DNA of 64,000 bases from Selenomonas sp. oral taxon 920 (GCF_001717585.1 NZ_CP017042.1:533501-597500), one strand, 5' to 3'. Positions 26,983 to 35,468 are shown, counted from the first letter of the stretch. The notes: generated from the sequence alone by a model not told the origin. Numbers and translations: made by a program.

Positions 26983-27029
26983 AAAAGGGACTGTCGCACG
27001 GATAGCTTCGTGCAGCAGTCCCTTGTTTC
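26983..27029 (-). terminator. Terminator of the nitroreductase gene
   Basis: AAGGGACTG (26985-26993) pairs with CAGTCCCTT (27016-27024) around an inner CGCACG/CGTGC stem. The minus strand ends in TTTTCT; the plus strand has only a weak T tract. Confidence 0.75.
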
Positions 27030-27043
27030 CGTCAGCCACTCAC

Positions 27044-27556
27044 TTACAATACCTCCACGATTTCCACTGCAGCTTTGCGCTGCGGATGGCGCGGGGAGGG
27101 GATGCCCTTTTCGGTCGGGTAGCCGATGGGGAAGATGGCGATGAGGTCGTAGTCTGCCATCTGAGGGAATGTCTCTTTGAGTTTGGGCGCGTCGAAATGC
27201 CCGACCCATGTTGAGCGCAGACCCTCGTTGTGAATGGCGAGCATGATGTGAGTCGCGACAATGGCGGCATCCACGTCGGCGAAGCTGCGCCCGTCGTACT
27301 GCCGCACCCACGCGTCCTCGTTCTTTCCGCCGACGACAAGAAAGACACCCGCGCCGAAGGTATAGCTCGTCGTCTCCGCGAGCTTTGTCCGTGCTCCAGG
27401 GCTCTCGACCGCCCAGATCTTGAACGGCTGCTTGTTGACGGCGGTCGGCGCAAGGCGCGCTGCCTCGAAGATGCGGTCCAAGGCTTCGTGCGGGATATCC
27501 CTGTCCGAGAGGGAGCGACAGGAGGAACGCTCGCGAATGAGTTCGTTGAATTCCAT
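27044..27556 (-). CDS. Nitroreductase-family protein
   Basis: Predicted FMN-dependent NAD(P)H oxidoreductase, 170 residues, at the small end of the family. FMN-contact blocks are visible: N-terminal RERSSCRSLSDRDI, the APTAVNKQPFKIWAV block (normally APSaxNxQPW), and the C-terminal IGYPTEKGIPSPRHP segment. Such proteins reduce nitroaromatics, quinones or related compounds; the natural substrate is not predictable. ATG 27556 with AAGGAGGCAA upstream. Monocistronic, with a perfect TATAAT on minus at 27591-27586 but a poor -35 box. Confidence 0.85.
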   Translation of the reverse strand: MEFNELIRERSSCRSLSDRDIPHEALDRIFEAARLAPTAVNKQPFKIWAVESPGARTKLAETTSYTFGAGVFLVVGGKNEDAWVRQYDGRSFADVDAAIVATHIMLAIHNEGLRSTWVGHFDAPKLKETFPQMADYDLIAIFPIGYPTEKGIPSPRHPQRKAAVEIVEVL

Positions 27557-27675
27557 AACATTGCCTCCTTTATGCTGATATGCTTATTATATCACACAGC
27601 ACACAGAAAAATCTTTCAGCATAAAATAAGAAAGGTATGCTATGATAACAAACAAAATAACGGAGGATGAGGCGG

Positions 27676-29499
27676 ATGATGCGAAAGAAATTATGTGCGG
27701 TATTTGCCGCACTCACGATAACGGCAGGTATCGTTTTCCCGCCTGCGCGCGCAGAGGCGATTGACGCGTGGGGGCTTGCAGCGCAGGCGCTCGGTGTGCT
27801 CGGCGCGTACCACTCGGCACTCGGTGCGGTGCTTGCGCTCGGCAACGATGTCCATGCGCAGGTACAGAGCAAACGACAGGATATTGCCGAGAACGGGCGT
27901 GCACACAATGCGAATGATGTCCTTTTGGTGGACAGTATTATGGAGCGGCTCGTGCGGGACGGCGACTACGTGCTCCGCGTGAACTCGCTGCCCTTTACAT
28001 GGGCGGTGACTGACAGCTCCGTCTTCAATGCCGCCTGTTACCCGACGGACTATGTGAGCATCAACCGAGGGCTTATCCGCGGTCTCGGCGGAAATGTGGA
28101 CGAGCTTGCCGCCGTGCTCGGGCACGAGATGACGCACGGCATCCGCCAGCACAGCGCGCACAACTACGCGAAGGCGGCAGCGCAGTTCTATGGGCTGAGC
28201 TTTCTCAACATGAACTTTGGGCTCATGGATTGGAACAAACTCAATGCGCTCGTAGGTTACTCTGTGGCGAAGAATGTCACGCTCCCCACAGAGTACGAGG
28301 CGGACGAGGGGGGCTTCCGCATCATGACGAGCGCGGGGTTCAATCCCGGCGGCGGGGCAGCGGCAATGGCGCGTATGGGATACTATTTGACGTATGTGAC
28401 GCAGGATCTCGCGGAGTATCAAGACCCCAAAGAGAAGGATCTGCCGCAGGATGATTTCTCTGATCATCCTGCGACGGAGCGGCGTGAGGCAAAGCTTGCG
28501 GAATTTATGACGGACTACAGTGCGGGTCATGTGACGGTGCGCGACCGCAAGACGGTCTGCATCGACGGGACACCGCTTCTCACGGTGACATGGACGGCTG
28601 AGGACTACGACAACAGCCCTGAGAATGCGTACCTCGTCGCAGGTGCGCTCGCCCGTGCCTTTCATGACTGCGACCGTGCGGAGGACTGGGGGCTTAGCTT
28701 GAAGAGGGACGGCGGTGCGACACTCGGCGGCGATCCGCGTGTGAACGAGCTGCTCGTGTATTTTCTCGCGAAGGAGCGGGCAGGGGAGCGTCTCATCACG
28801 CTTGTTCGTGATGCCTATGCGGGCGAAGCCGTCAGCGGCGCACGGGAGAAGCTGCGTGCTGCTGAGAAATCACGCGCGGAGGCTCACGCAGCAGAGCGTG
28901 CCGCGGTGGAAAATGCCGACGCAAAGGCAATCCGGAAGATGCGCGAGAACAGTGACGCGTACAGTGATTACGGCGACAGTACGCGTGCACTCATGCTGAT
29001 GGATCGCATCTTTGCTGCGCCAAATGATGAGAGCCGTGCGCAGAGTTTCGTTATCCGTGCGCGGGCCTATGCCGTACAGGGGGATTGGGCAAAAGCTCAG
29101 GCGGACGCGGACAGGGGTGTTGCAGACGCTCCGAAGGATGTGCTCACGTGGCTGAACCGCGCGGATGTGCGCCGTATGAGCGGCGACCGCGAGGGTGCAC
29201 TTGCCGATGCGCTGAAGGCGATCGAAATAGATGCAAAAAATCCTTACGGCTATCTGATCGCCGCAGAGCTATGTGACGAGATGGAAAATGCGGCAGAGGC
29301 GCAGGAGTATTATAGGAAACTCTATGCCGTCGAGCCGAAAGCTCTTGAGCGCATCCCCGACGAATATCTCGAAGCCGTGGACAAGCGTGCCTATGCAAAG
29401 CGCATGAAGGACAAAGAGCGTGCACGTGAGGTGCGTGAGAAGGAAATACGCGAGAAGCTGCAGGAAAAAAGCCGTCCTGCGGACGGCAATACGGATTGA
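27676..29499 (+). CDS. M48-family metalloprotease with TPR repeats (BepA/LoiP-like)
   Basis: Exported zinc protease of 607 residues. A signal peptide (MMRKKLCAVFAALTITAG ... ARAEA, ~1-28) directs it across the inner membrane. The M48 domain holds HEMTH at residue 150 and the third zinc ligand region PTEYEADEGG near 205. A middle region (~265-430) includes an Ala/Glu-rich coiled-coil stretch (KSRAEAHAAERAAV). Two to three TPR-like repeats at ~440-560 (DWAKAQADADRGVADAP; REGALADALKAIEID) precede a very charged tail. The plan recalls BepA, which checks outer-membrane protein assembly, fitting a diderm cell. ATG 27667 abuts the ribosome-binding site, so 27676 is preferred. Confidence 0.82.
   Translation: MMRKKLCAVFAALTITAGIVFPPARAEAIDAWGLAAQALGVLGAYHSALGAVLALGNDVHAQVQSKRQDIAENGRAHNANDVLLVDSIMERLVRDGDYVLRVNSLPFTWAVTDSSVFNAACYPTDYVSINRGLIRGLGGNVDELAAVLGHEMTHGIRQHSAHNYAKAAAQFYGLSFLNMNFGLMDWNKLNALVGYSVAKNVTLPTEYEADEGGFRIMTSAGFNPGGGAAAMARMGYYLTYVTQDLAEYQDPKEKDLPQDDFSDHPATERREAKLAEFMTDYSAGHVTVRDRKTVCIDGTPLLTVTWTAEDYDNSPENAYLVAGALARAFHDCDRAEDWGLSLKRDGGATLGGDPRVNELLVYFLAKERAGERLITLVRDAYAGEAVSGAREKLRAAEKSRAEAHAAERAAVENADAKAIRKMRENSDAYSDYGDSTRALMLMDRIFAAPNDESRAQSFVIRARAYAVQGDWAKAQADADRGVADAPKDVLTWLNRADVRRMSGDREGALADALKAIEIDAKNPYGYLIAAELCDEMENAAEAQEYYRKLYAVEPKALERIPDEYLEAVDKRAYAKRMKDKERAREVREKEIREKLQEKSRPADGNTD
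29471..29487 (-). terminator. Minus-strand terminator inside the end of the M48 gene
   Basis: GCCGTCC and GGACGGC with a 3-base loop; on the minus strand it is followed by TTTTTT, so it should terminate the convergent MFS transcript, while encoding residues of the protease tail on plus. Confidence 0.75.
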
Positions 29500-29503
29500 T
29501 GAG

Positions 29504-29530
29504 GGCGCGGTTTTACTGCGCCTTTACTTT
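29504..29530 (+). terminator. Terminator after the M48 protease gene
   Basis: GGCGC (29504-29508) pairs with GCGCC (29518-29522), then TTTACTTT; a short stem, moderate strength. Confidence 0.5.
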
Positions 29531-30705
29531 TTGCTGTGCTTTCTCCACAGCGTATAGCAGACTGTGCCGAGTGCGATGACAGCGACATCGACGATACTGT
29601 AGGTGAATGCATAGCCATAGGAGACGGCAACGACACCGAGGCCTGCGGCGGCGAGGCCGACGCTGATGTCGAGTGACCAGAAATAGGTCGCAGTGGCGAC
29701 ACCTGCACGTGCGGCGGGCGCGCTGCGGACAGCGAGCGTCTGGAGGGCGGGAGTGACCGCACCGAAACCTGCACCGAGGAGCAGCGCTGCCGTGATCAGC
29801 CCGCTGAGCCCGTCGATTCTGCCCAGGAGGAACATTCCTGCCGCGAAGAGACAGAGGCCCGGATAGACGGTGTAATCGGGACCCTTTCGGTCAAAGATGC
29901 GCCCGATGAAGGGGCGTGTGACGAGGATGGCACCCGCGTAGCACGCGTAGAAGAGGCTTGTCTCAGAGGACAGCCCGAGGCCGCGCGTGTAGAGCGGGAT
30001 GAAGGTGAGGACACTGCCGTAGGCAAAGAAGAGGATCCCTGCAATGAGGGCGGGCGGGAGTGCCTTGCGCTCGATGAATGTGCTGACGGAGAGCGTTCGT
30101 GCAGACCGTTTTTCCGGCAGAATGACTGCATCGGGGAGTTTCTGTCCGCCGCCCGCAGCGATGGAGACGGCGGCGAGGACACTCAGCAGGCAGAACAGTG
30201 CGCTCGCGGAGAAATGTTCCATGAGCAGCAGCCCGATCATGGGACCGACCACCATGGCGAGATTCGTCGAGAGGGCAAAGTAGCCGATGCCTTCCCCCTT
30301 GCGTGCAGGCGGGAGGATGAGCGCGGCAATCGCCGCCGCCGTCGTGGTCGCAACGGCAAAGATGATGCCGTGCAGAAGGCGCAGCCCATAGAGCACGGAG
30401 AGTGCTGAGGCAAAGGCAAATGCTGTCATGACGAGGAAGAATGCCGTCGTGATGGCGAGCATGAGCCGCCGCTTGTTGAGGCTGTCGATCAAAATGCCTG
30501 CGCAGGGGCGCGCAGCGACTGTGCCGACCTGGAAGAAGGTCATGGCAAGTCCCGCCTCAACATCTCCGCCCCCATACTCCGTCATAATGACGATCGGCAG
30601 CGCTGCAATCATGGCATACTGCGCGATATAGATGAGAAAATTGCCCAGACTCATGCCCAGAAATTCGCGCGTCCAGAGCGGCGTGCTGTGTTTGTCTTTG
30701 TCCAT
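29524..30705 (-). CDS. MFS transporter (drug/metabolite efflux type)
   Basis: Major-facilitator protein, 393 residues, 12 predicted segments. The motif-A loop between segments 2 and 3 appears as GILIDSLNKRRLM, and a motif-C-like stretch GPMIGLLLM lies in segment 5, typical of antiporters that expel drugs or metabolites. A second half-repeat loop reads GRIFDRKGPDY. ATG 30705 has GGGGGTTCC upstream. Divergent from the next MFS gene, with which it shares a 158-base promoter region. Substrate unknown. Confidence 0.82.
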   Translation of the reverse strand: MDKDKHSTPLWTREFLGMSLGNFLIYIAQYAMIAALPIVIMTEYGGGDVEAGLAMTFFQVGTVAARPCAGILIDSLNKRRLMLAITTAFFLVMTAFAFASALSVLYGLRLLHGIIFAVATTTAAAIAALILPPARKGEGIGYFALSTNLAMVVGPMIGLLLMEHFSASALFCLLSVLAAVSIAAGGGQKLPDAVILPEKRSARTLSVSTFIERKALPPALIAGILFFAYGSVLTFIPLYTRGLGLSSETSLFYACYAGAILVTRPFIGRIFDRKGPDYTVYPGLCLFAAGMFLLGRIDGLSGLITAALLLGAGFGAVTPALQTLAVRSAPAARAGVATATYFWSLDISVGLAAAGLGVVAVSYGYAFTYSIVDVAVIALGTVCYTLWRKHSKK

Positions 30706-30741
30706 GGAACCCCCTTTTCGATCTGTGTGCTGGTGACTCCC

Positions 30742-30770
30742 AATATACTACGGAGGAAGCGTTGTGTAAA
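30742..30770 (-). promoter_or_regulatory. Promoter of the minus-strand MFS gene
   Basis: Minus TTTACA (30770-30765), 17-base spacer, TATATT (30747-30742). Confidence 0.65.
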
Positions 30771-30781
30771 GGCAATCTCGC

Positions 30782-30809
30782 TTGCTTTTTTTATCGCCTG
30801 TGATAGAAT
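30782..30809 (+). promoter_or_regulatory. Promoter of the plus-strand MFS gene
   Basis: TTGCTT (30782-30787), 16-base spacer, TAGAAT (30804-30809) with TGA before it (extended -10). Confidence 0.65.
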
Positions 30810-30863
30810 GGCAGGAGTCTTTCAGAGCGTGGGGGAGCGCATATGGGAAAGGAGCATTGAGGC

Positions 30864-32006
30864 ATGGACAAAAAACAGATCGGGGAGCGCGAGGCGCACG
30901 CGACGCGCGCGTTCTTCTTTATCGGGGGATTTGGCTCAGCATCGTGGGCTCCGCTTGTACCGCTTCTGCGCGCACGGCTCGCCATCGGAGATGATGTTTT
31001 GGGACTCCTGCTGCTGTGCATCGGCATCGGCTCACTCGCAACGATGCCGCTCTCGGGCGCACTCGCAGCACGGCTCGGCTGCCGCCGCGTGCTCATGGTG
31101 ACGGGGATGCTGTTTGCCTGTGCTCTGCTTGCGGTCACGCTTGTGGATTCGCTCTGGATCGCCGTGCCCATCATCCTCGCGTTCGGCGCATTGATGGGCT
31201 GCATTGATGTCGTGATCAATATTGCGGCGGTCATTGTGGAGAAGGGAATCGGACGGCGTATCATGAGCGGCATGCATGCGTTCTGGAGCCTCGGCGGATT
31301 CGTCGGCGCGGGACTCTACGGCGTGTGGGTCGGCGTACTCGGGCTGACGGCATTTCAGTCCACGGCAATTGCGGCAAGTATCGTGCTCGCACTGACAGTG
31401 GGCTTCGGCCGGAATCTCATCCCCTACGGCGGGGGCGGCGGTTCGCTCGTCGCGCTTCCGCGCGGCATTGTCGTCTTTGTCGGGATTACGGCGTTCATCG
31501 CGTTCCTCAGCGAGGGGGCGGTGATGGATTGGAGCGGTGTCTATCTCACGGCGGTGCGCGGGATGGATCTCGCACTCGCGGGCGTCGGATTCTCTGTCTT
31601 CTCTGCGGCAATGCTCACGATGCGGTTCCTCGGCGACCGCGTCGTCCAGCGCATCGGTCAGCGTCCCGTTGCCGTCGGCGGTGCACTGCTCACCTTCCTT
31701 GGAATCCTGCTTGTTATGTTCGCCCCTGTGGACGCACTACTCTATGGAGGCTTCTTTGCGATCGGCATCGGCAGCGCCAACATTGTGCCCGTATTCTTCT
31801 CCCTCATGGGACGGCAGAACGTCATGCCCATCGGAACGGCGGTCTCCGCCGTCAGTACAATGGGCTACCTTGGCATCCTTGCGGGACCCGCTGCGATTGG
31901 CTTCGTCTCCTCGGCGACGAATTTGCAGACCGCGTTCGGCATGCTCGCCGCACTCAGCATTGCGCAGGCAGCCGTCGGATTCTACGTGTTCAAGAAGATG
32001 GTCTGA
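30864..32006 (+). CDS. MFS transporter, YbjJ-like
   Basis: Major-facilitator protein of 380 residues, ~12 membrane segments. The combination GCIDVVINIAAV in segment 4-5, SGMHAFWSLGGFVGAGL, and SEGAVMDWSGVYL at the start of the second half is characteristic of the YbjJ/FucP-like subgroup. The motif-A-like loop reads LAARLGCRRVLM. ATG 30864 follows AAAGGAGCATTGAGGC. Its divergent partner is also an MFS protein but of a different subgroup, so they are not recent duplicates. Substrate unknown. Confidence 0.82.
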   Translation: MDKKQIGEREAHATRAFFFIGGFGSASWAPLVPLLRARLAIGDDVLGLLLLCIGIGSLATMPLSGALAARLGCRRVLMVTGMLFACALLAVTLVDSLWIAVPIILAFGALMGCIDVVINIAAVIVEKGIGRRIMSGMHAFWSLGGFVGAGLYGVWVGVLGLTAFQSTAIAASIVLALTVGFGRNLIPYGGGGGSLVALPRGIVVFVGITAFIAFLSEGAVMDWSGVYLTAVRGMDLALAGVGFSVFSAAMLTMRFLGDRVVQRIGQRPVAVGGALLTFLGILLVMFAPVDALLYGGFFAIGIGSANIVPVFFSLMGRQNVMPIGTAVSAVSTMGYLGILAGPAAIGFVSSATNLQTAFGMLAALSIAQAAVGFYVFKKMV

Positions 32007-32026
32007 GGGATTTTATTTTGCACATC

Positions 32027-32060
32027 AAAAAACGCCATTCCGCAGGGAATGGCGTTTTCT
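32027..32060. terminator. Bidirectional terminator between the MFS gene and rpsT
   Basis: AAAACGCCATTCC (32029-32041) pairs with GGAATGGCGTTTT (32046-32058) across a 4-base loop. Confidence 0.92.
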
Positions 32061-32065
32061 ATAGC

Positions 32066-32332
32066 TTACTGTGCCAGCGCGTTGACCTTCTTCGCAAGAC
32101 GCGACTTCTTGCGTGCTGCAGCGTTCTTGTGGTAGACGTTGTTTGCAGCTGCCTGATCGATGGACTTGTATGCCGCAACGAGGAGGGTTTTCGCCTCGTC
32201 TGCGTTGCCGGCGGCAACAGCGTCGTTGACGCTGCGGATGGCACGGCGGACGCGCGTCTTCTCTGCAACATTGCGTGCACGGCGCTTGGCGTCAGACTTC
32301 ACACTCAAAATGGATGCCTTGATGTTTGGCAA
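32066..32332 (-). CDS. rpsT: 30S ribosomal protein S20
   Basis: Small-subunit protein binding the 5' domain of 16S rRNA; 88 residues, very basic and helical. The N-terminus PNIKASILSVKSDAKRRARN and the later SxIDQAAANNVYHKNAAARKKSRLAKKV are the family pattern. The start is placed at TTG 32332, which gives the canonical MPNIK; GAGGGGG is 8 bases upstream. GTG 32341 would touch the Shine-Dalgarno. TTG or other rare starts are common in rpsT genes and help autoregulate translation in E. coli. Confidence 0.95.
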   Translation of the reverse strand: MPNIKASILSVKSDAKRRARNVAEKTRVRRAIRSVNDAVAAGNADEAKTLLVAAYKSIDQAAANNVYHKNAAARKKSRLAKKVNALAQ

Positions 32333-32367
32333 ATCATTCACCCCCTCAACGAAAAATGTACTGCGTC

Positions 32368-32396
32368 ATTCTATCACACGGCTCTCTAAAATGCAA
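32368..32396 (-). promoter_or_regulatory. Promoter of rpsT
   Basis: Minus TTGCAT (32396-32391), 17-base spacer, TAGAAT (32373-32368) with TG upstream. It overlaps the 3' end of the preceding minus-strand gene. Confidence 0.7.
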
Positions 32397-33195
32397 ATTT
32401 TTTTTCGCGTGTACCGACGAAGCGAAGGCTCGCGGCGTTGAGCAGCAGGATGAGAGCCGATGCTGCGTGCCAGAGTGCGCCAGTGACGGGGGTCAGTACA
32501 CCTGCCGCCGCCAGCCCCAGAGCGATGAAATTGAGCGTATGTCCGAAGATGGCGTTCTGTTCGATCTTTGTGCGTGTACGCCGTGCCATGCGGATAAGTG
32601 CGGGGAGATGACGCAGATCCTCGCCGATGAGGACGGCTTCCGCATCTGCATTGGCAGGGGAGGCGGGGCTTAGGTCGATGCGCATGAGGTCTGGATGTTC
32701 CGCATGCAGTGCGGAAGTGGGGGAGCCGACGAGGGCGGTGTGTTTTTCGTAAGGCATTTCGCACTCTTCCATAGAGCGGATATCCGTGATGCCTGCTGCC
32801 GCCGAGATGCGTGTCGCCGCGTCCGCATCGGAGCCCGTGCACAGGACAGGATGCAGCCCCATGTGGCGCAGGGACGCAGCAATGTGCGGGAAATCTGCGC
32901 CCAGACTGTTCGTGCGGCTTAGAGCATCCACGTCGAATACGATGGTCTCCGTCCGCCCGAGTGCCTCGAGGGCGCTGTCCGCACGGACGAGCATGCCGCG
33001 GCGCGCAAGGCTGGATCGTGCGCTCGTATCGACTGCTGCACCGGTGAAGACGAAGACGCAGGGACAGAACGCGATGAGTGCTGTGATCACGCGCATAGAA
33101 TCGTCCAAATACCAGCAGACGAGTGCCGCAAGAGAGAGAAAAAGTGTATAAATCGGGATCAGGCGTACCCTGCCTGCCTGCCATATCTGTGCCAT
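32386..33195 (-). CDS. Degenerate P1B-type ATPase-like protein (pseudo-enzyme)
   Basis: A 269-residue membrane protein that aligns by motif order with the C-terminal half of heavy-metal P-type ATPases. It has a membrane helix with the metal-site triad CPC (ALIAFCPCVFVFTGAAV, ~36-55), then SSLARRGMLVRADSALEALG as in P1B pumps. IVFDVDALSRT stands where IVFDKTGTLT belongs, TGSD replaces TGD, VGSPTSA replaces VGDGxND, and the closing membrane pair follows RRTRTKIEQN. The actuator and nucleotide-binding domains are missing. It therefore should not pump by the normal cycle but may still bind metal. The reading frame is intact, arguing for a kept function. ATG 33195 follows GGAGGGG. A TetR regulator gene is divergent. 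Confidence 0.7.
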   Translation of the reverse strand: MAQIWQAGRVRLIPIYTLFLSLAALVCWYLDDSMRVITALIAFCPCVFVFTGAAVDTSARSSLARRGMLVRADSALEALGRTETIVFDVDALSRTNSLGADFPHIAASLRHMGLHPVLCTGSDADAATRISAAAGITDIRSMEECEMPYEKHTALVGSPTSALHAEHPDLMRIDLSPASPANADAEAVLIGEDLRHLPALIRMARRTRTKIEQNAIFGHTLNFIALGLAAAGVLTPVTGALWHAASALILLLNAASLRFVGTREKKFAF

Positions 33196-33221
33196 AAGAG
33201 CCCCTCCAATGAAAAATGAAC

Positions 33222-33250
33222 TTGTTTCAGTTTTGAACATATAGTACAAT
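33222..33250 (+). promoter_or_regulatory. Promoter of the tetR-type gene
   Basis: TTGTTT (33222-33227), 17-base spacer, TACAAT (33245-33250). Confidence 0.6.
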
Positions 33251-33324
33251 AAACGCAGAAAAACCGTAAGAAACAATTCGATGGAAATGTCTGTTATCGG
33301 ACAAAATAAACAATATGTTCATAT
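33235..33324. promoter_or_regulatory. Candidate TetR operator pair
   Basis: GAACATAT (33235-33242), inside the promoter spacer, is the inverse complement of ATATGTTC at 33313-33320; the second site is also a palindrome, ATATG-TT-CATAT (33313-33324). Both lie between the two divergent genes. Confidence 0.4.
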
Positions 33325-33339
33325 AGGAAAGGAAACTGT

Positions 33340-33915
33340 ATGGAGCGACGCCGCAAAAAGACACGACAGGCAATTCTTGCCGCATTTCAGGAGCTGCTCG
33401 CGCAGAAACGATATGAAAATATCATTGTCCAGGACATTATTGAAGCCGCGGATGTCGGGCGCAGCACATTTTACGCGCATTTCGAAACAAAGGATATGCT
33501 CCTGCGCGCAATGTGCGAGGATATGTTTGCGCATGTACTCGAAAACGTTGCGGATGAGGGAAGCCATGACTTTTCGTACGACCGCGACAATCCCGCAGTA
33601 ATTATTTCACATATGCTCTATCATATGCAGGATCAGCAGAAGAACATTCGAAGCCTCCTGACCTGTGAGAGTCGGGATATATTTCTCCGCTATTTTCGCG
33701 AGAAGCTGAGCGAGACTCTGACCGCGCGCGGGCATGCACTGCTGCGCGGACATGTGCTTCCCGATGATTTCCTCATCAATCACATCACGGGCAGCTTTAT
33801 GCTGATGGTGGAGTGGTGGATGCAGGGCGGCTGCGTTCGTACTCCCGAGGAGATGGCGGAGATGTATGCAGCGCTCATCGCGCCGATCTTTTGCGTGGGC
33901 GGCGGCAGCCTTTAA
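33340..33915 (+). CDS. TetR/AcrR-family transcriptional regulator
   Basis: A 191-residue repressor. The N-terminal helix-turn-helix is typical: KTRQAILAAFQELLAQKRYE, then IVQDIIEAADVGRSTFYAHF ending with FETKDMLL. The all-helical C-terminal half (~70-190), probably the ligand and dimer domain, has no diagnostic motif. ATG 33340 has AGGAAAGGAAAC upstream. Divergent transcription from the pseudo-ATPase gene and inverted repeats in the shared region suggest it represses that gene and itself. Confidence 0.88.
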   Translation: MERRRKKTRQAILAAFQELLAQKRYENIIVQDIIEAADVGRSTFYAHFETKDMLLRAMCEDMFAHVLENVADEGSHDFSYDRDNPAVIISHMLYHMQDQQKNIRSLLTCESRDIFLRYFREKLSETLTARGHALLRGHVLPDDFLINHITGSFMLMVEWWMQGGCVRTPEEMAEMYAALIAPIFCVGGGSL

Positions 33916-33962
33916 AAGGAATGTTGCACACCCTTCAGAATAATTTTTCTTTATATTGCTTC

Positions 33963-33991
33963 TTGATTTGGACAAAAACATAGAGTACAAT
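33963..33991 (+). promoter_or_regulatory. Promoter of the glycogen operon
   Basis: TTGATT (33963-33968), 17-base spacer, TACAAT (33986-33991). Confidence 0.55.
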
Positions 33992-34283
33992 AATGATACG
34001 ATAAATATAAAAAATGGAAAGTACAAAGGTCCTTCCTCATTTTTTGATAAATTTGAAAAAAGCCTGAAAATACAGCGAAAACATGCAGGAAATTCGGCTC
34101 GTTTATCGAATTAGGTATGTATCATGAAGCGACTAAAAGAGGAAGAACACGACAAAATGAGTGCCATCTCATTGAAACAGGCAGGAATACGGCGACGCGG
34201 ATGGGTGTACGGCGAGCCCGACCGATTTGCCGTTGCATATATGTTGGGGATACCACCCGGTATCCGTGAGGGGAGAAATACCT
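33992..34283 (+). promoter_or_regulatory. Long 5' leader of glgC
   Basis: About 285 untranslated bases between the promoter and the glgC start. It holds no convincing gene; a frame from 34124 is out of phase and lacks coding character. A hairpin GGATACC (34248-34254) / GGTATCC (34259-34265) stands just before the ribosome-binding site GAGGGGAG, which contains a GGA. This layout is compatible with translational control of glgC, as by CsrA in E. coli, but no known riboswitch consensus is recognised. Confidence 0.4.
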
Positions 34284-35438
34284 ATGAGAAAAACAGAGTG
34301 CTTGGCAATGATTCTGGCAGGCGGACAAGGAAGCCGCCTCGGTGCGCTCACGAAGCGCGTCGCAAAGCCGGCGGTTCCGTTTGGGGGGAAATACCGCATC
34401 ATTGACTTTCCCCTGAGCAACTGCGTCAACTCCGGCATCGAAAAGGTCGGTGTTCTGACGCAGTATCGTCCGCTCGAGCTGAACCAGTATCTCGGTTCGG
34501 GCAGCGCGTGGGATCTCGACAAGCGCGACGGCGGACTCTTTGTCCTGCCGCCCTACGCACGGGAGAAGGGCGCAGAGTGGTATCGCGGAACGGCAGATGC
34601 GATCTACCAGAACCTGAACTTCATCGACATGACGGATCCGGACTATGTGCTCATCCTCTCGGGTGACCACATCTATACGATGGACTATGCGTGGATGCTT
34701 GAGTCACATAAGAAGAACAAGGCGCAGGCGACGATCGGCGTGTTCGAGGTGCCGTGGGACGAGGCGCCGCGCTTCGGCATCATGAATACGGACGAGAGCG
34801 GCCGCATTGTCGAGTTTGAGGAAAAGCCGGCGAAGCCGAAGAGCAATCTCGCTTCCATGGGCATCTATATTTTCAATCGGGACTATCTCGCGGAGTATCT
34901 CACGGCAGATGCGAAGAGCGAGACCTCGAGCCATGACTTCGGCAAGGACATTATTCCAAAGATGCTCGCGGACGAGGGGCGCCTCTACTCTTACGCATTC
35001 AACGGCTACTGGAAGGATGTCGGTACGATCGAGAGCCTCTGGCAGGCGAATATGGATCTCCTGCAGGATGAGCCGCCGTTCGAGCTCTCGGGCAAATGGA
35101 GGATCTATTCGTTCAATCCGTCCATGCCGCCGCAGTTTGTCGGCAAGGATGCGAAGATTACGCGCTCGATGATCAGCGAGGGGACCATGATCCTCGGTAC
35201 GGTCGAGAACTCTGTGATCTTCCCGGGTGTGCGCGTCGGCAAGGGTGCTGTTGTGCGCAACTCTGTTCTGCTTCCGTCTGCGGTGGTTGCGGACGGTGCC
35301 GCAGTGGACTATGCGATTCTCGCGCAGCATGCCGTCATCGAGGCGGGCGCGCAGGTCATCGGCGAGGAATCGCAGATCACGGTCATTCCAGAGGGGGAGA
35401 CGGTGACGGCTGCCGAGAGTGAGCAGCGCGTCGGCTGA
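34284..35438 (+). CDS. glgC: Glucose-1-phosphate adenylyltransferase, catalytic subunit
   Basis: Makes ADP-glucose from ATP and glucose 1-phosphate, the committed step of bacterial glycogen synthesis. The 384-residue product has the pyrophosphorylase loop [13 protein letters not shown] near residue 12, [15 protein letters not shown] near 35, [12 protein letters not shown] near 96, the catalytic-Asp region [11 protein letters not shown] near 130, EEKPAKPK near 184, and a C-terminal left-handed beta-helix of hexapeptide-like repeats. The frame is open to 34227; ATG 34284 is preferred (GAGGGGAG upstream, normal N-terminus). In Firmicutes GlgC pairs with GlgD, encoded 30 bases downstream. Confidence 0.96.
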   Translation: MRKTECLAMILAGGQGSRLGALTKRVAKPAVPFGGKYRIIDFPLSNCVNSGIEKVGVLTQYRPLELNQYLGSGSAWDLDKRDGGLFVLPPYAREKGAEWYRGTADAIYQNLNFIDMTDPDYVLILSGDHIYTMDYAWMLESHKKNKAQATIGVFEVPWDEAPRFGIMNTDESGRIVEFEEKPAKPKSNLASMGIYIFNRDYLAEYLTADAKSETSSHDFGKDIIPKMLADEGRLYSYAFNGYWKDVGTIESLWQANMDLLQDEPPFELSGKWRIYSFNPSMPPQFVGKDAKITRSMISEGTMILGTVENSVIFPGVRVGKGAVVRNSVLLPSAVVADGAAVDYAILAQHAVIEAGAQVIGEESQITVIPEGETVTAAESEQRVG

Positions 35439-35468
35439 TCCGCACACAGAGAATGGAGTGAACATAAC

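Noticed and set aside
32332-32341. GTG 32341 as start of rpsT
   Set aside because: It would add MNDL-type residues before the conserved PNIK and would touch the Shine-Dalgarno; TTG 32332 fits spacing and family N-terminus.
34124-34405. Plus-strand open frame in the glgC leader (93 codons)
   Set aside because: It overlaps the glgC start in another frame, has no good ribosome-binding site, and its second half is only the shifted glgC sequence.
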